A stretch of DNA of 26,552 bases from an uncultured Oscillospiraceae bacterium (GCA_934659445.1 CAKUHV010000009.1:1-26552), one strand, 5' to 3'. Counted from the stretch's first letter, positions 14,512 through 23,279 are shown. The notes: a model not told the origin generated them from the letters alone. Numbers and translations: made by a program.

Positions 14512-15421
14512 CTTTCTGCCCCGGCTGGCGGCCCTGTCTCTGGGGGGCGGCGGGGTCATCCTCCTTCTGCTGGCGGCAGGACAGCTGACCCGCATGAAAT
14601 ACGCCGCCCGCTGGCGGTGCGTGGGGTGGCTGCTGCTGTGCCTGCGGCTGGCGGTGCCCGTCTCACTGGTCTCGCTGCTCCCCGCTCAGGGGGCGCAGGC
14701 AGCCGCCCCCATTCGGCTGGATCTCCCCGCCGACCGGGTGGTTTACACCTACCAGCCGCCGGTCCGGCCCTCTCTCCCCGCCCAAGGCGGCACCACAGGC
14801 GGTGAACAGATTGCGGCTCCGGGGGGCTCCGCTGTTCCCGCCGCACCTGCGGCCCAGCAGCCCTCCGCCCCCGCCTTCACCCTCTCCCTGTCCCAGCTGC
14901 TGTTCCTTCTGTGGCTGCTGGGTGCGGCGGCGGTGCTGGTCTGGGCGGCCGTCAGCCATCTGCGCCTTCTTCGCTATCTCCGCCGCTGGGCAGGCCCGGT
15001 GCGGGAACCGGACACCCTGCGGCTGTTCAACCAGATCGGCGACCAGCTGCACCTCTGTGCCCGCCCAGCCCTGCGCCGGTGTCAGGGGCTGCAGGTGCCC
15101 ATGCTCGCCGGAGTCCTCTCCCCGGTTCTCCTGCTGCCGGAGGAGGGTCTGGATCCCCAGGCCCTGCGGTACTCCATCCTCCACGAGCTGACCCACTTCC
15201 GCCGCCGGGATATCTGGCTGAAAACCCTGGCCCTGTGGGTGCGGGTCATCCACTGGTTCAACCCCCTGGTGTGGCTCATGGCCGGAGCCATTGAGCGGGA
15301 CACCGAGCTGGCCTGTGACGAGGCATCCCTGGCCCAACTGCCCCGAACGGAGCACGCCGCCTATGGCCGTACCATTCTGGCCGCGGCCCAGCGGGTGAAA
15401 AACGCCCCCGCCGCTTCCTAA
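14504..15421 (+). CDS. Short BlaR1/MecR1-like M56 membrane metallopeptidase lacking a sensor domain
   Basis: 305 residues from the ATG at 14504 (AGGAGGGTGGAAAGG upstream), overlapping blaI by 8 bases. Two N-terminal membrane segments (about 11-29, 39-60), an Ala/Pro-rich loop, and a third segment (131-152) precede the zinc site HELTH (227-231), with the third ligand expected in ERDTELACDE (264-273), and a further hydrophobic stretch around 244-262. Full BlaR1 proteins go on to a last membrane helix and an extracellular sensor; this one stops 30 residues after the zinc site. The next two genes start with what looks like the missing cytoplasmic-linker/helix segment plus sensor domains. It probably cleaves BlaI on a signal. 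Confidence 0.85.
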   Translation: MTDFLPRLAALSLGGGGVILLLLAAGQLTRMKYAARWRCVGWLLLCLRLAVPVSLVSLLPAQGAQAAAPIRLDLPADRVVYTYQPPVRPSLPAQGGTTGGEQIAAPGGSAVPAAPAAQQPSAPAFTLSLSQLLFLLWLLGAAAVLVWAAVSHLRLLRYLRRWAGPVREPDTLRLFNQIGDQLHLCARPALRRCQGLQVPMLAGVLSPVLLLPEEGLDPQALRYSILHELTHFRRRDIWLKTLALWVRVIHWFNPLVWLMAGAIERDTELACDEASLAQLPRTEHAAYGRTILAAAQRVKNAPAAS

Positions 15422-15434
15422 AGGAGGTCTACCT

Positions 15435-17012
15435 ATGAGAGAGACATTCCCCACCTCCCCCTTCTCCACCCGTTTTTCCGGCCGGGAGGGGGAGACCCGC
15501 CTGCGCATCCAAAATATCGCCCGGGGCCAGCGCCGCCGCCCCGGTCCCCTGGTCCTTCTTGTGGCCCTGGCCGCCATTCTGTCCTGCGGCGGGCTGATCT
15601 CCTGCCGGGTGAAGGCAGAGCAGCCCATCCTGTCCCAGCTGCTGACCGACGAAATTCTGACTGATGACATTCTGAACGGCGATTCCATCCTCGCCGGGGG
15701 CGACCTGGACGGCGACGGCCAGGAGGAGGCCCTCTGCACCCCGGCCCTCGTTTATAAGCTGGGACCCGACGGCTCCCTCCGGCAGCTGAACCTGCGGAAC
15801 ACTGTATCCGAGCTGCTGGAGCTGGACGCGGACGCCCCCCTCAAGTTGACCTATCTGCCCGGACAGCAGAAGATCTCCGCCCAATGGTTTGGGAACCGGC
15901 GCACCTTCCCCCTGAAGGAGCTGCTGGACAACACTCGCAGCGGCCTGATCCTCTCCGCCGGGGAGGACGACCCCGAAGGTGTCACCCGCTATTTCCGGGA
16001 GGGACTGGACCTCACCGGAGACGGCACCGCCGACGACCGTATTCTGATCACCTCTTATGGCTATGAGACCAAGGACCCCTCCACCCACGCGGAGATCACT
16101 CTGGCCACGGGGGAAGTGCTGACCCTGCGCTGCTATGACCGGCCCAGCTTCTCCTCTGCCTTTCCCCTCCGGCTGTCTGCCGGCGGGCGGCAGGCTCTGG
16201 TGCTGGCTCTGTCTGACTCCACCTCCAACTACGGCTACACCCAGTACCGGGTGCTGACCGTGGAAAACGGACAGCTGGCCGAGCTCCCCCTGCCCGCCGA
16301 ATCATCCGGGGCGGACACCGTATACGGCGGTCACGATGTCGCCGGGAACGGAGGGCCGGACGCTCTGCGCCTGCCCACCCTCCTGGACAAGTGGCACGGG
16401 TTTCAATGGCACACCCTCACCTGGGATGAGCAGCTCCAGACCTGGGCCGTGCAGTCCGACGGCTTCTTCACCGATTACGGTCAGGCGGCGCTGGCGGACG
16501 GCCGCACTCTCACCCTGGAGCTGCGGGGCCGGTGGACAGCGGACGATGCGCTCTATTACGACCGCGTTCAGGTGCTGGACGGGTCGGAGCTGCTCCAGAC
16601 CATCACCCCCGCCTTCCCCATAGACAGCCCCCTCTGCTTCGATGCCGACACCCGCGCCCGGGCCACGGTGCCCGTGGAGAACTACAACCCTTTGGGTTTC
16701 TCCGCCGACGCTGCCCTGCACAATCTGTCGTCCACCTTAGATGTAAACTTCGACGGAAATCAGGACATCGGCCTGCCCGTGGATACCACCCATGACAATT
16801 ACCACCTGTGGTACTGCTGGGACCCCGGCGCCGGACAGTTCATCCCCGCCTTCGCCCTTCAGGGCGTACCCGAGACGGACGAGGCCCGCGGTCTGCTCAT
16901 CGAGCACCCCTTCGACAGTCCCGACATGGCCTATACCTTCAACGCTCGGGGCCAACTGGTCTGGCTGGGCACCCTGGAGGAACAGGCCAACGCAGAAAGG
17001 AGCGCATCATGA
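15435..17012 (+). CDS. Membrane-anchored extracytoplasmic protein A (candidate split-BlaR sensor)
   Basis: 525 residues, unknown function. The start follows AAAGGAGG that overlaps the upstream stop codon, so translation is coupled. Residues 1-36 are a basic cytoplasmic segment with STRFSGREGETRLRIQNIAR; one membrane helix spans about 38-57; the rest is extracytoplasmic. That domain has acidic DxDGDGxE-type loops like FG-GAP/VCBS or XAC2610-like repeats: GGDLDGDGQEEAL (about 93-105), DLTGDGTADDRI, GHDVAGNGGPDAL and LDVNFDGNQDIGL. These suggest beta repeats possibly binding calcium. In its first 50 residues it matches the next protein at 33 positions without gaps. It is best explained as a sensor partner of the M56 protease, not a lipoprotein. 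Confidence 0.75.
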   Translation: MRETFPTSPFSTRFSGREGETRLRIQNIARGQRRRPGPLVLLVALAAILSCGGLISCRVKAEQPILSQLLTDEILTDDILNGDSILAGGDLDGDGQEEALCTPALVYKLGPDGSLRQLNLRNTVSELLELDADAPLKLTYLPGQQKISAQWFGNRRTFPLKELLDNTRSGLILSAGEDDPEGVTRYFREGLDLTGDGTADDRILITSYGYETKDPSTHAEITLATGEVLTLRCYDRPSFSSAFPLRLSAGGRQALVLALSDSTSNYGYTQYRVLTVENGQLAELPLPAESSGADTVYGGHDVAGNGGPDALRLPTLLDKWHGFQWHTLTWDEQLQTWAVQSDGFFTDYGQAALADGRTLTLELRGRWTADDALYYDRVQVLDGSELLQTITPAFPIDSPLCFDADTRARATVPVENYNPLGFSADAALHNLSSTLDVNFDGNQDIGLPVDTTHDNYHLWYCWDPGAGQFIPAFALQGVPETDEARGLLIEHPFDSPDMAYTFNARGQLVWLGTLEEQANAERSAS

Positions 17013-19681
17013 ACGGAACCCTGCCCAACTCCCCCTTCGCCACCCGCTTCTCCGGCCGGGAGGGCGAGACGCGCCTGCGCGTCACCAACATCGTCCGGGG
17101 CCAGCACCGCCGGCCCGCCTTCATCATACTGGCTCTGGCGCTGCTCGTCATCCTGTCCTGCGGCTGGTTTTTCTCCTTCGGCGCCAAGGCCCGGGGGCTG
17201 ACCGTAGTGATGGAGACCCAGTATTACGACGATCTGGGCAACTATATCGAGATCCCCGCCGCGGCCCCCGCCGGCGGCGGCGAGGCCCCCGGGGCCGCCG
17301 CTTTGGATCAGGCCCTGAACTCCCTGCGGGAGGAATACGCCCCGGTGCTCAGCGGCTCTCTGTCCGGCGGAGCGGCCCGGGAAAACCGGTGTCTGTTCTA
17401 CCTGACCCAGACCGACCGATACTACAACTTCCTGTTCTACCGGGACGAGTTCCGCACCGACCTGTCCTGCGGCCACGTCACCGCCCTGGTGTACGACCGG
17501 CGGAGGGACGCTCTGGTCACGCTGACGGACGCCCTCACCCTGGCGGGGCAGACGGAGGAGGGCCTGTGTCAGGCCCTGGCGGACCAGTACGACCCCCAGC
17601 TGAAGCAGGAGAACCCCGCCGCCGACCTGTGCATCCAGAGCCAGCAGGTGGAGGGCTTCCGCATGGGGGCCGACGGCAAGGTGTTGTTCTACCTCACCGC
17701 CCGGATCGATGACCGGGACGACAGCGTGCAGGACGCCGTCAGCGGCGGCGACTACCTGTACATCTGGTCAAGCGGCACCTTTGCCCAGTATGACGAGGAA
17801 CAGCCGCTGGTGCCGGAGGAGGAGTGCGCCGCCTTCGACCCGCCCCTGTACTGGCAGTGGCGGCAGGAGGGCCGGCCCCAGGTCGGCTTCACCCCCGTGG
17901 ACTGGAGCGACCAGGCCCGGCAGCTGCTGCGCATGACCGCCGAGGGCTTCGACCTGCTCTACAACTACGAGATCACCGTCCCCCTGCGCATCACCCAGGG
18001 GCCGCACACCCTGCTCATGGCCCGGATGCAGGGCGCGCCCCACACCGCCGGACTGGACGACCTGGCTATCGGCGTGTGGGACAGCGACAGCGGCAGCTTT
18101 GTTGGGGATACCTACTTCCTCCCGGGGGACGACGCCCGGTTCACCACCTGGACGGAGGACGGTGCGGACTACCTGCTGTGCGCCAACACCGCCATATGGC
18201 AGGGGTATGAGGACGGCTCCGCCCTGCGCTTCCTCCGGTTTGAAAACGGCCGGCTCCAGCCGATCTGCGATCTGCCCGCCGCCGTCCAGACCTGCTCCGC
18301 CGTGGACTGGACCACCGAGGAGGCCCGGGCCATGCTCCAGCCCCTGGATCCCGACAACGCCGCCGACCGCTTCTGGCAGGACCGGAAGGCCATCCCCGTG
18401 GGGGACGGCTTCGACCTGTATGAGCGCGACCCAGACTGGGACGTCCTGCGGCAGGCAGAACATGCCCAGTGGCTCTATGTGGGCCACGTCCCCCTGACCG
18501 ACGGCCCCGGCCAGCAGCTGCTGGAGCAGCCCTTCGGCCAGAGCGTTGTCCTGTCCCACGACACCGGCGAGATGATCCTAAACTGGCTGCGGCAGCACTA
18601 CTCCTCCGGCGGCAGCAGGTACCTTCTGGACAACATCCCTCTCAGCCCAGCCGTGGGCGACTGGCACATCGGCGACGTAGTCTATGAGGGCTCCACCCTT
18701 CACGACGGCACCACCGCCCTGCGCCTGCGCCTGGACGTCAGCCGTCTGGAGGCCGACGGCAGCTGGCAGACCGTCCCCAGCCTGTACTTGCTGCTAAGTC
18801 AGGATATGACCCAGGTGCTGGGCACCGCCGACTCCGCCGACTACCTGACGGAGGAGGAGCGCGCCCTGATCCGGGACTACTACGCCGCCAGCTACGACCG
18901 GGTCTGCCTGCCCGGGGAGGACAGTTCCTGGCCCTCCGGCCTGAGCCAACTGTGCATCACCACCATCCAATACGCGGGCAGCACCCCCCTGTATGAGACG
19001 GAGGGCGTGGTGTTCTGGGTGGTGAAGCAGACCGCTCCCGACGGGCAGCCCGATGGCGAGCACCCCTGCTATATCGTCCTTCAGCGGGACGCTGCCGGCG
19101 GCTACTACGGCGTGCTGGGGGAGTGCCCGGCCTACGCTCTCCACCCGGGGCGGACCGCCCTGACCCCGGAGCAGGCCGCCCTTCAGGTATGCTACAAGCT
19201 GGACGACCTGGAGGTCTCCCTGTGGCGGGACGGCTATCCCGGCGGCGTTGGCCCCGGAGCATCGCTGGACTTCTCCTGTCTGGACACCGGCCATATGGAA
19301 CTGACCCAACGGCCCGATTTGGAACCGATCTATCAGCCCGGGGACTACTGGTATCAGGCTGACGGGCAGCTGCCCACGGGCAGCTTTACCGCCCTGTGCT
19401 ACCACAGCGCCGGGGATAATACGGGCACTATCCGCTCCCTCCGGTCGGATATGACCGCTCTGGCCACTTACCGCGGAGTCCGGGTGGGGGACAGCCGGGA
19501 GCAGGTGCAGGACCTCTACCCCGAGGCCCACAGTGGGGACTTCTGGGGACTCTACCCCGATGAGGACTACCTGTGGTACTCCGCTTGGGGCGGCGACCTC
19601 GCCTATGGCCCGGCCATTCTGTTCTTCTTTGACGGACAGGGCAAGGTGGAGAGCTTCGAGCTGATAAATATGGTGGACTGA
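17009..19681 (+). CDS. Membrane-anchored extracytoplasmic protein B (candidate split-BlaR sensor)
   Basis: 890 residues, unknown function. The ATG overlaps the previous stop as ATGA with AAAGGAG upstream; a longer frame back to 16808 lies inside the previous gene and was rejected. The N-terminus repeats the protein A module (ATRFSGREGETRLRVTNIVR, then a membrane helix about 37-57), so this gene likely arose by duplication of the module and capture of another ectodomain. The roughly 830-residue ectodomain is rich in Asp, Trp and Tyr and resembles no family I can name. Near the C-terminus, TYRGVRVGDSREQVQDLYPE and a final FFFDGQGKVESFEL strand resemble small beta-lactamase-inhibitor/SmpA-like folds seen in clostridial envelope proteins. 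A terminator follows directly. Confidence 0.75.
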   Translation: MNGTLPNSPFATRFSGREGETRLRVTNIVRGQHRRPAFIILALALLVILSCGWFFSFGAKARGLTVVMETQYYDDLGNYIEIPAAAPAGGGEAPGAAALDQALNSLREEYAPVLSGSLSGGAARENRCLFYLTQTDRYYNFLFYRDEFRTDLSCGHVTALVYDRRRDALVTLTDALTLAGQTEEGLCQALADQYDPQLKQENPAADLCIQSQQVEGFRMGADGKVLFYLTARIDDRDDSVQDAVSGGDYLYIWSSGTFAQYDEEQPLVPEEECAAFDPPLYWQWRQEGRPQVGFTPVDWSDQARQLLRMTAEGFDLLYNYEITVPLRITQGPHTLLMARMQGAPHTAGLDDLAIGVWDSDSGSFVGDTYFLPGDDARFTTWTEDGADYLLCANTAIWQGYEDGSALRFLRFENGRLQPICDLPAAVQTCSAVDWTTEEARAMLQPLDPDNAADRFWQDRKAIPVGDGFDLYERDPDWDVLRQAEHAQWLYVGHVPLTDGPGQQLLEQPFGQSVVLSHDTGEMILNWLRQHYSSGGSRYLLDNIPLSPAVGDWHIGDVVYEGSTLHDGTTALRLRLDVSRLEADGSWQTVPSLYLLLSQDMTQVLGTADSADYLTEEERALIRDYYAASYDRVCLPGEDSSWPSGLSQLCITTIQYAGSTPLYETEGVVFWVVKQTAPDGQPDGEHPCYIVLQRDAAGGYYGVLGECPAYALHPGRTALTPEQAALQVCYKLDDLEVSLWRDGYPGGVGPGASLDFSCLDTGHMELTQRPDLEPIYQPGDYWYQADGQLPTGSFTALCYHSAGDNTGTIRSLRSDMTALATYRGVRVGDSREQVQDLYPEAHSGDFWGLYPDEDYLWYSAWGGDLAYGPAILFFFDGQGKVESFELINMVD

Positions 19682-19684
19682 ACG

Positions 19685-19716
19685 ACAGGGGCGGCATAGC
19701 CGCCCCTGTTATTTTT
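19685..19716 (+). terminator. Terminator of the blaI operon
   Basis: A perfect 11-bp stem ACAGGGGCGGC / GCCGCCCCTGT (19685-19695, 19699-19709, loop ata) followed by TATTTTT, starting 4 bases after the last stop codon. Confidence 0.9.
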
Positions 19717-19740
19717 GCATCACCGCCCGCGCTTTGCCCC

Positions 19741-19769
19741 TTGCGCTTCTGTTGAAAATACGGTATACT
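19741..19769 (+). promoter_or_regulatory. hbd promoter
   Basis: TTGCGC (19741-19746), 17-bp spacer, TATACT (19764-19769). The leader contains an 8-bp perfect hairpin GGGACCGG/CCGGTCCC (19787-19807). No Rex-type site was seen here. Confidence 0.6.
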
Positions 19770-19840
19770 TTCTTCAAGAGGACCCGGGGACCGGCCTCTC
19801 CGGTCCCGAACCATCACCACGATTTTAGGAGGAAGTATTC

Positions 19841-20677
19841 ATGAAAGTCGCAATTTTCGGCGCCGGCACCATGGGCAGCGGTATCGCCCAAGTCTTTGCC
19901 GCCAAGGGCCACACTGCCCTGATGTACGCAAGCTCCGTTCCCTCTGCCCAGCGGCACAAGGACAAGCTGGCCGCCTCTCTGGCCAAGCGCGTGGCCAAGG
20001 GCAAGATGACCCAGGAGGCCATGGACGCCCTGCTGGCCAACGTCCTGGTGGAGGAGAAGTCCGCCGCCGCTGACGCCGATCTGGTCATCGAGTGCGTCAA
20101 GGAGGACATGGCCACCAAGCGCGCCCTGCTGAACGAGCTGGACGCCATGTGCAAGCCGGAGACCGTTTTCGCCTCCAACACCTCCTCCCTATCCGTCACC
20201 GAGATGGGGCTGGGCCTGAAGCACCCCGTCATCGGCATGCACTTCTTCAACCCCGTGCCCTCCATGAAGCTGGTAGAGGTCATCCGCGGCGCCAACACCA
20301 CTCAGGAGACCTTCGACTTCATCTATAACCTGTCCAAGGAGATCGGCAAGGACCCCGTTGAGGTGGCCGAGGCCCCCGGCTTTGTGGTGAACAAGATCCT
20401 GATCCCCATGATCAACGAGGCCATCGGCCTGGTAGAGACCGGCGTCGCCTCCGTCGAGGACATCGACAAGGCCATGCAGCTGGGCGCCAACCACCCCATG
20501 GGCCCCCTGGCTCTGGGCGACTTCATCGGTCTGGACGTGTGTCTGGCCATCATGAACGTGCTGTATGAGGAGACGGGCGACCCCAAGTACCGCCCCGCTC
20601 TGCTGCTGAAGAAGATGGTCCGCGGCGGTCTGCTGGGCCGCAAGTCCGGCAAGGGCTTCTACGACTACAGCAAGTAA
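19841..20677 (+). CDS. hbd: 3-hydroxybutyryl-CoA dehydrogenase
   Basis: 278 residues after TAGGAGGAAG. Rossmann motif [10 protein letters not shown] (7-16), catalytic His134 in GMHFFNPVP, and a C-terminal [13 protein letters not shown] ending typical of the family. It reduces acetoacetyl-CoA to 3-hydroxybutyryl-CoA in butyrate synthesis. The acidic residue normally at the end of strand 2 (VRDI in clostridial enzymes, about position 31) is absent; here the sequence is [14 protein letters not shown], with Ser, Arg and Lys following. That change is often linked to NADPH rather than NADH use, so cofactor choice is open. The gene is monocistronic and separated from bcd-etfBA by the SLH gene; crt and thl are not in the window. 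Confidence 0.96.
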   Translation: MKVAIFGAGTMGSGIAQVFAAKGHTALMYASSVPSAQRHKDKLAASLAKRVAKGKMTQEAMDALLANVLVEEKSAAADADLVIECVKEDMATKRALLNELDAMCKPETVFASNTSSLSVTEMGLGLKHPVIGMHFFNPVPSMKLVEVIRGANTTQETFDFIYNLSKEIGKDPVEVAEAPGFVVNKILIPMINEAIGLVETGVASVEDIDKAMQLGANHPMGPLALGDFIGLDVCLAIMNVLYEETGDPKYRPALLLKKMVRGGLLGRKSGKGFYDYSK

Positions 20678-20695
20678 GGCATCCCGAACAAATAC

Positions 20696-20732
20696 AAAAG
20701 CCCCCCGCAGCCGCAGCTGCGGGGGGCTTTTT
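20696..20732. terminator. Bidirectional terminator between hbd and the SLH protein gene
   Basis: A 16-bp perfect stem (20696-20711 with 20716-20731, loop cgca) with A-run before and T-run after, so it works in both directions for the converging genes. Confidence 0.9.
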
Positions 20733-20750
20733 GATCCATTTCCGCATTTC

Positions 20751-23018
20751 TCAAAGGGTAAAACACCTGCGCCGCTCCGGCAGGATGACGCAGGCCAGAA
20801 TGGTCGCGGCCTCCGCGCGGGAGATGTCCTTATCGGGATTGAATCTTCCGCCCTCCGAACCGGTAAGCGCCCCCGCCCGGTAGAGCGTAAGGATCTCGTC
20901 GGCGTTTTTAGTGTCCTTCGTCACGTCGGGCACGGCGGATATTTTGTTAATCTGATACAGCTCCACAGGATCCACCGCGCGGACGAACAGGGCGGCCATT
21001 TCCGCCCGGGTGATGTCCCGCTCATAGTCTGCCTGGGTAAATTCGCCCCGTTTTATGATCCCATTGTCAAGGGCATAGTCCACATAGCCCTGATACCAGG
21101 CCGCGCCGGAGCCGCTCTTTGCGTTCCGCTTCCCCGTGTGGTAGATCTCATGGACGTTGCTGGCCATGGTGATGGCCTGGGCCACGGTAAGATGGCCCTC
21201 CGGGTCGAACTGTCCGGCGGAGCCATCCATCAGACCGTACTCATAGCTGGTGCGGACGGCCCCGGCATACCAGGCAGTGTCCGCCACGTCTTTGAACTGA
21301 CCCCCATAGGTTCTGGAACGGGCAAAGGCGTTCAGACTGTTGGCGCTGAAGTAGGGGTTGATGAAATAGGCCCCTCCGGAAAGGGCCGTCCACACCGCGG
21401 TGGGCGTGCCCTGTTCCCCGTGGCTGTTATAATTCGCGAATCGGTTCCAGATGCCAAGCCCATCCAGCAGCGACAGGTCCCAGGACCAATTGTCCGTGGT
21501 GTAATTGCGTATCAGCCCGAGATCCCCGGTGGGCAGGACCAGCTCGCCCTGACGGTTACGAAAGCCGTCCGTCGTCTCCACCAGACCGTTCATGAACCCC
21601 TCCATGAGCAGTCCGTCGCCCTTCTTCAGGCGGAACACCTCAGTCCCCGTGGTGTCGATCACGCTTGTGACCCAGTCGCCGGCCTCGTCCACCACGGTGA
21701 CCCCCGCGCGTCCTTCATAGAACGTTCCCGCTTCGCGGTACTGCGGAGGGATGAGCTCCTCGCCCTGCCGGTTGATATAGCCCCACAGCGCGACGCCGTC
21801 CGCTCCCACGCGGCACACCGGCAGCAGCCAGCAGCCCACATCCATATGCCACCTGGCCGTAAATTCGTTGTAAGGCGCGGAGATCTCCCGGAAATTCTCA
21901 TCCAGCAGCACCCACATGCCATCCTTCCGGTGGGCGCTGTAGCGCCCCCCTCCGGGCAGATCGATGATATTCCGGTACTTCCCATACGGCACCACCAGAT
22001 TTCCCTTCAGGTCGTAAAGCGCCATTTCTTCGTCCGATACCCTGTCCTCCAGATACTTGCCGTCCGACAGACGTATGTCCCTGTCAACGCCCCCCTTCAG
22101 GGTGACCACGGTCTTGCCCGTCTTGTCGATGTATCCGCCCTTATACCCGGAATCCCACTCCCCGCCGTTCCTCATGCCCACCAGCGCCAGTCCATTCTGG
22201 AAGCTGAAGGCGAGGTCATACTTCGCGGGGATGGCGAACTTTCCGTTTTTATCCAGATAGCCCATCTTTCCATTGCTGTCGGCTGCGGCCAGACCCTCGG
22301 AGTAGCTCAGGAGAGTCTCATGCTTCAGGGGGACCACCACCTTGCCCTGGGTATTGATGGCACCCTTCCGGTCGGCGGAGTCAGTTACGATGGCCATCCC
22401 CTCGATGAACACCTGAGCGTAGTGATAGGTCGGGGGGACGACCTCCTGTCCCTTTTCGTTGACAAAGCCGATCTTGTCATTCAGCCTCACCTGCGCCATC
22501 CCCTCATGGAAGCCCTCCGTAACGGGATGCTGCTGCATGCTCTCCGGAAAGACCTGTGTTCCGACCGTGTCGTATTTGGCGGGAATGATCACATTTCCCT
22601 TCAGGTCGATCACGCCAAGTCCCTTGCCCTCTGAAAAGAAGATCAGATAGTTCCCCCCAAAGGTATAAAATTCGTTCACGCCCTTCAGATCCACCGGCTT
22701 CAGGTCCCGGTCCAGCAGAGCGTTGTCCCACACGTCCAGAGCTTCGATCAGATAGTCTCCATAGGCTCTTGGATTTACCCAGCCGTTCGACTGCTCCCAC
22801 ACCCTTTCCCCCGTGGTCAGGTCGATCAGTGCGTAGTCATTCTGAAACATCCTGGGTGATTTTTTGGTGACGATATAGTTCCACCCGGGGAAGTAGTCAA
22901 CTGCGGTCTCTCCGTCCGCCAGCTTCACCACCTGGATCTGCTCCGCCGCCAGGGCGGGCACCGCCATGGACGCCGCCAACACCAGGGCCAGCAGCAGGGA
23001 TAACAGCCGTTTTTTCAT
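20751..23018 (-). CDS. WG-repeat surface protein with three C-terminal SLH domains
   Basis: 755 residues from the ATG at 23018 (CAGGAGGAGA upstream). The signal peptide is MKKRLLSLLLALVLAASMAV followed by PALAA. The central region (about 80-500) is a series of WG/KWG-type repeats, e.g. IGFVNEKGQEVVPPTY, GYLDKNGKFAIPAKYD and YINRQGEELIPPQY, each a small beta unit of roughly 40-50 residues. SLH modules occupy about 572-755 (FKDVADTAWYAGAV, AWYQGYVDYALDNG, VPDVTKDTKNADEI), with TRAE/SRAE-type motifs. It should attach to cell-wall polymers; the WG part may bind protein or sugar. It is transcribed against hbd and away from bcd. Codon use looks less GC-biased than in its neighbours. Confidence 0.88.
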   Translation of the reverse strand: MKKRLLSLLLALVLAASMAVPALAAEQIQVVKLADGETAVDYFPGWNYIVTKKSPRMFQNDYALIDLTTGERVWEQSNGWVNPRAYGDYLIEALDVWDNALLDRDLKPVDLKGVNEFYTFGGNYLIFFSEGKGLGVIDLKGNVIIPAKYDTVGTQVFPESMQQHPVTEGFHEGMAQVRLNDKIGFVNEKGQEVVPPTYHYAQVFIEGMAIVTDSADRKGAINTQGKVVVPLKHETLLSYSEGLAAADSNGKMGYLDKNGKFAIPAKYDLAFSFQNGLALVGMRNGGEWDSGYKGGYIDKTGKTVVTLKGGVDRDIRLSDGKYLEDRVSDEEMALYDLKGNLVVPYGKYRNIIDLPGGGRYSAHRKDGMWVLLDENFREISAPYNEFTARWHMDVGCWLLPVCRVGADGVALWGYINRQGEELIPPQYREAGTFYEGRAGVTVVDEAGDWVTSVIDTTGTEVFRLKKGDGLLMEGFMNGLVETTDGFRNRQGELVLPTGDLGLIRNYTTDNWSWDLSLLDGLGIWNRFANYNSHGEQGTPTAVWTALSGGAYFINPYFSANSLNAFARSRTYGGQFKDVADTAWYAGAVRTSYEYGLMDGSAGQFDPEGHLTVAQAITMASNVHEIYHTGKRNAKSGSGAAWYQGYVDYALDNGIIKRGEFTQADYERDITRAEMAALFVRAVDPVELYQINKISAVPDVTKDTKNADEILTLYRAGALTGSEGGRFNPDKDISRAEAATILACVILPERRRCFTL

Positions 23019-23061
23019 TTGATCTCCTCCTGTTTCTCCGCTCGGGAACATACTTTGTGAA

Positions 23062-23091
23062 ATTATACCATAGCGCGCCACAGCAGCGCAA
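23062..23091 (-). promoter_or_regulatory. Promoter of the SLH protein gene
   Basis: On the minus strand TTGCGC (23086-23091), 18-bp spacer, and TATAAT (23062-23067) with extended -10 TGG. The start near 23055 gives a leader of about 37 bases, which supports the ATG at 23018. Confidence 0.7.
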
Positions 23092-23250
23092 GGTGTTTTG
23101 TCCATATGTCCCACATTCTGCCGCACCTCGGCAAATAATTTTTCTCTTATTTCCGGGCCTTTTCGAGCAAATGCCGCCATCCTTGCACATCCTCTTCCCC
23201 TTCACAAAAAGATGCAGGAAAAATTGTATATTTCGCCGAGTCTCTTTTCC

Positions 23251-23279
23251 TTGCAATACAATAGGAAAACCGTTATAAT
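23251..23279 (+). promoter_or_regulatory. Distal promoter of the bcd-etfBA operon
   Basis: TTGCAA (23251-23256), 17-bp spacer, TATAAT (23274-23279). The start near 23286 leaves a long leader of about 238 bases before bcd, containing a terminator-like hairpin and a Rex-type site. Confidence 0.75.

Noticed and set aside
15405..15440. Frameshift breaking a single full-length BlaR1 gene
   Set aside because: A clean stop overlaps a strong AAAGGAGG site followed by ATG, and the next gene repeats the same design, so separate genes are more likely than an error.
23019..23180. In-frame N-terminal extension of the SLH protein
   Set aside because: It would place 54 residues before a perfect signal peptide and run through the extended -10 promoter; the ribosome site at 23018 is strong.
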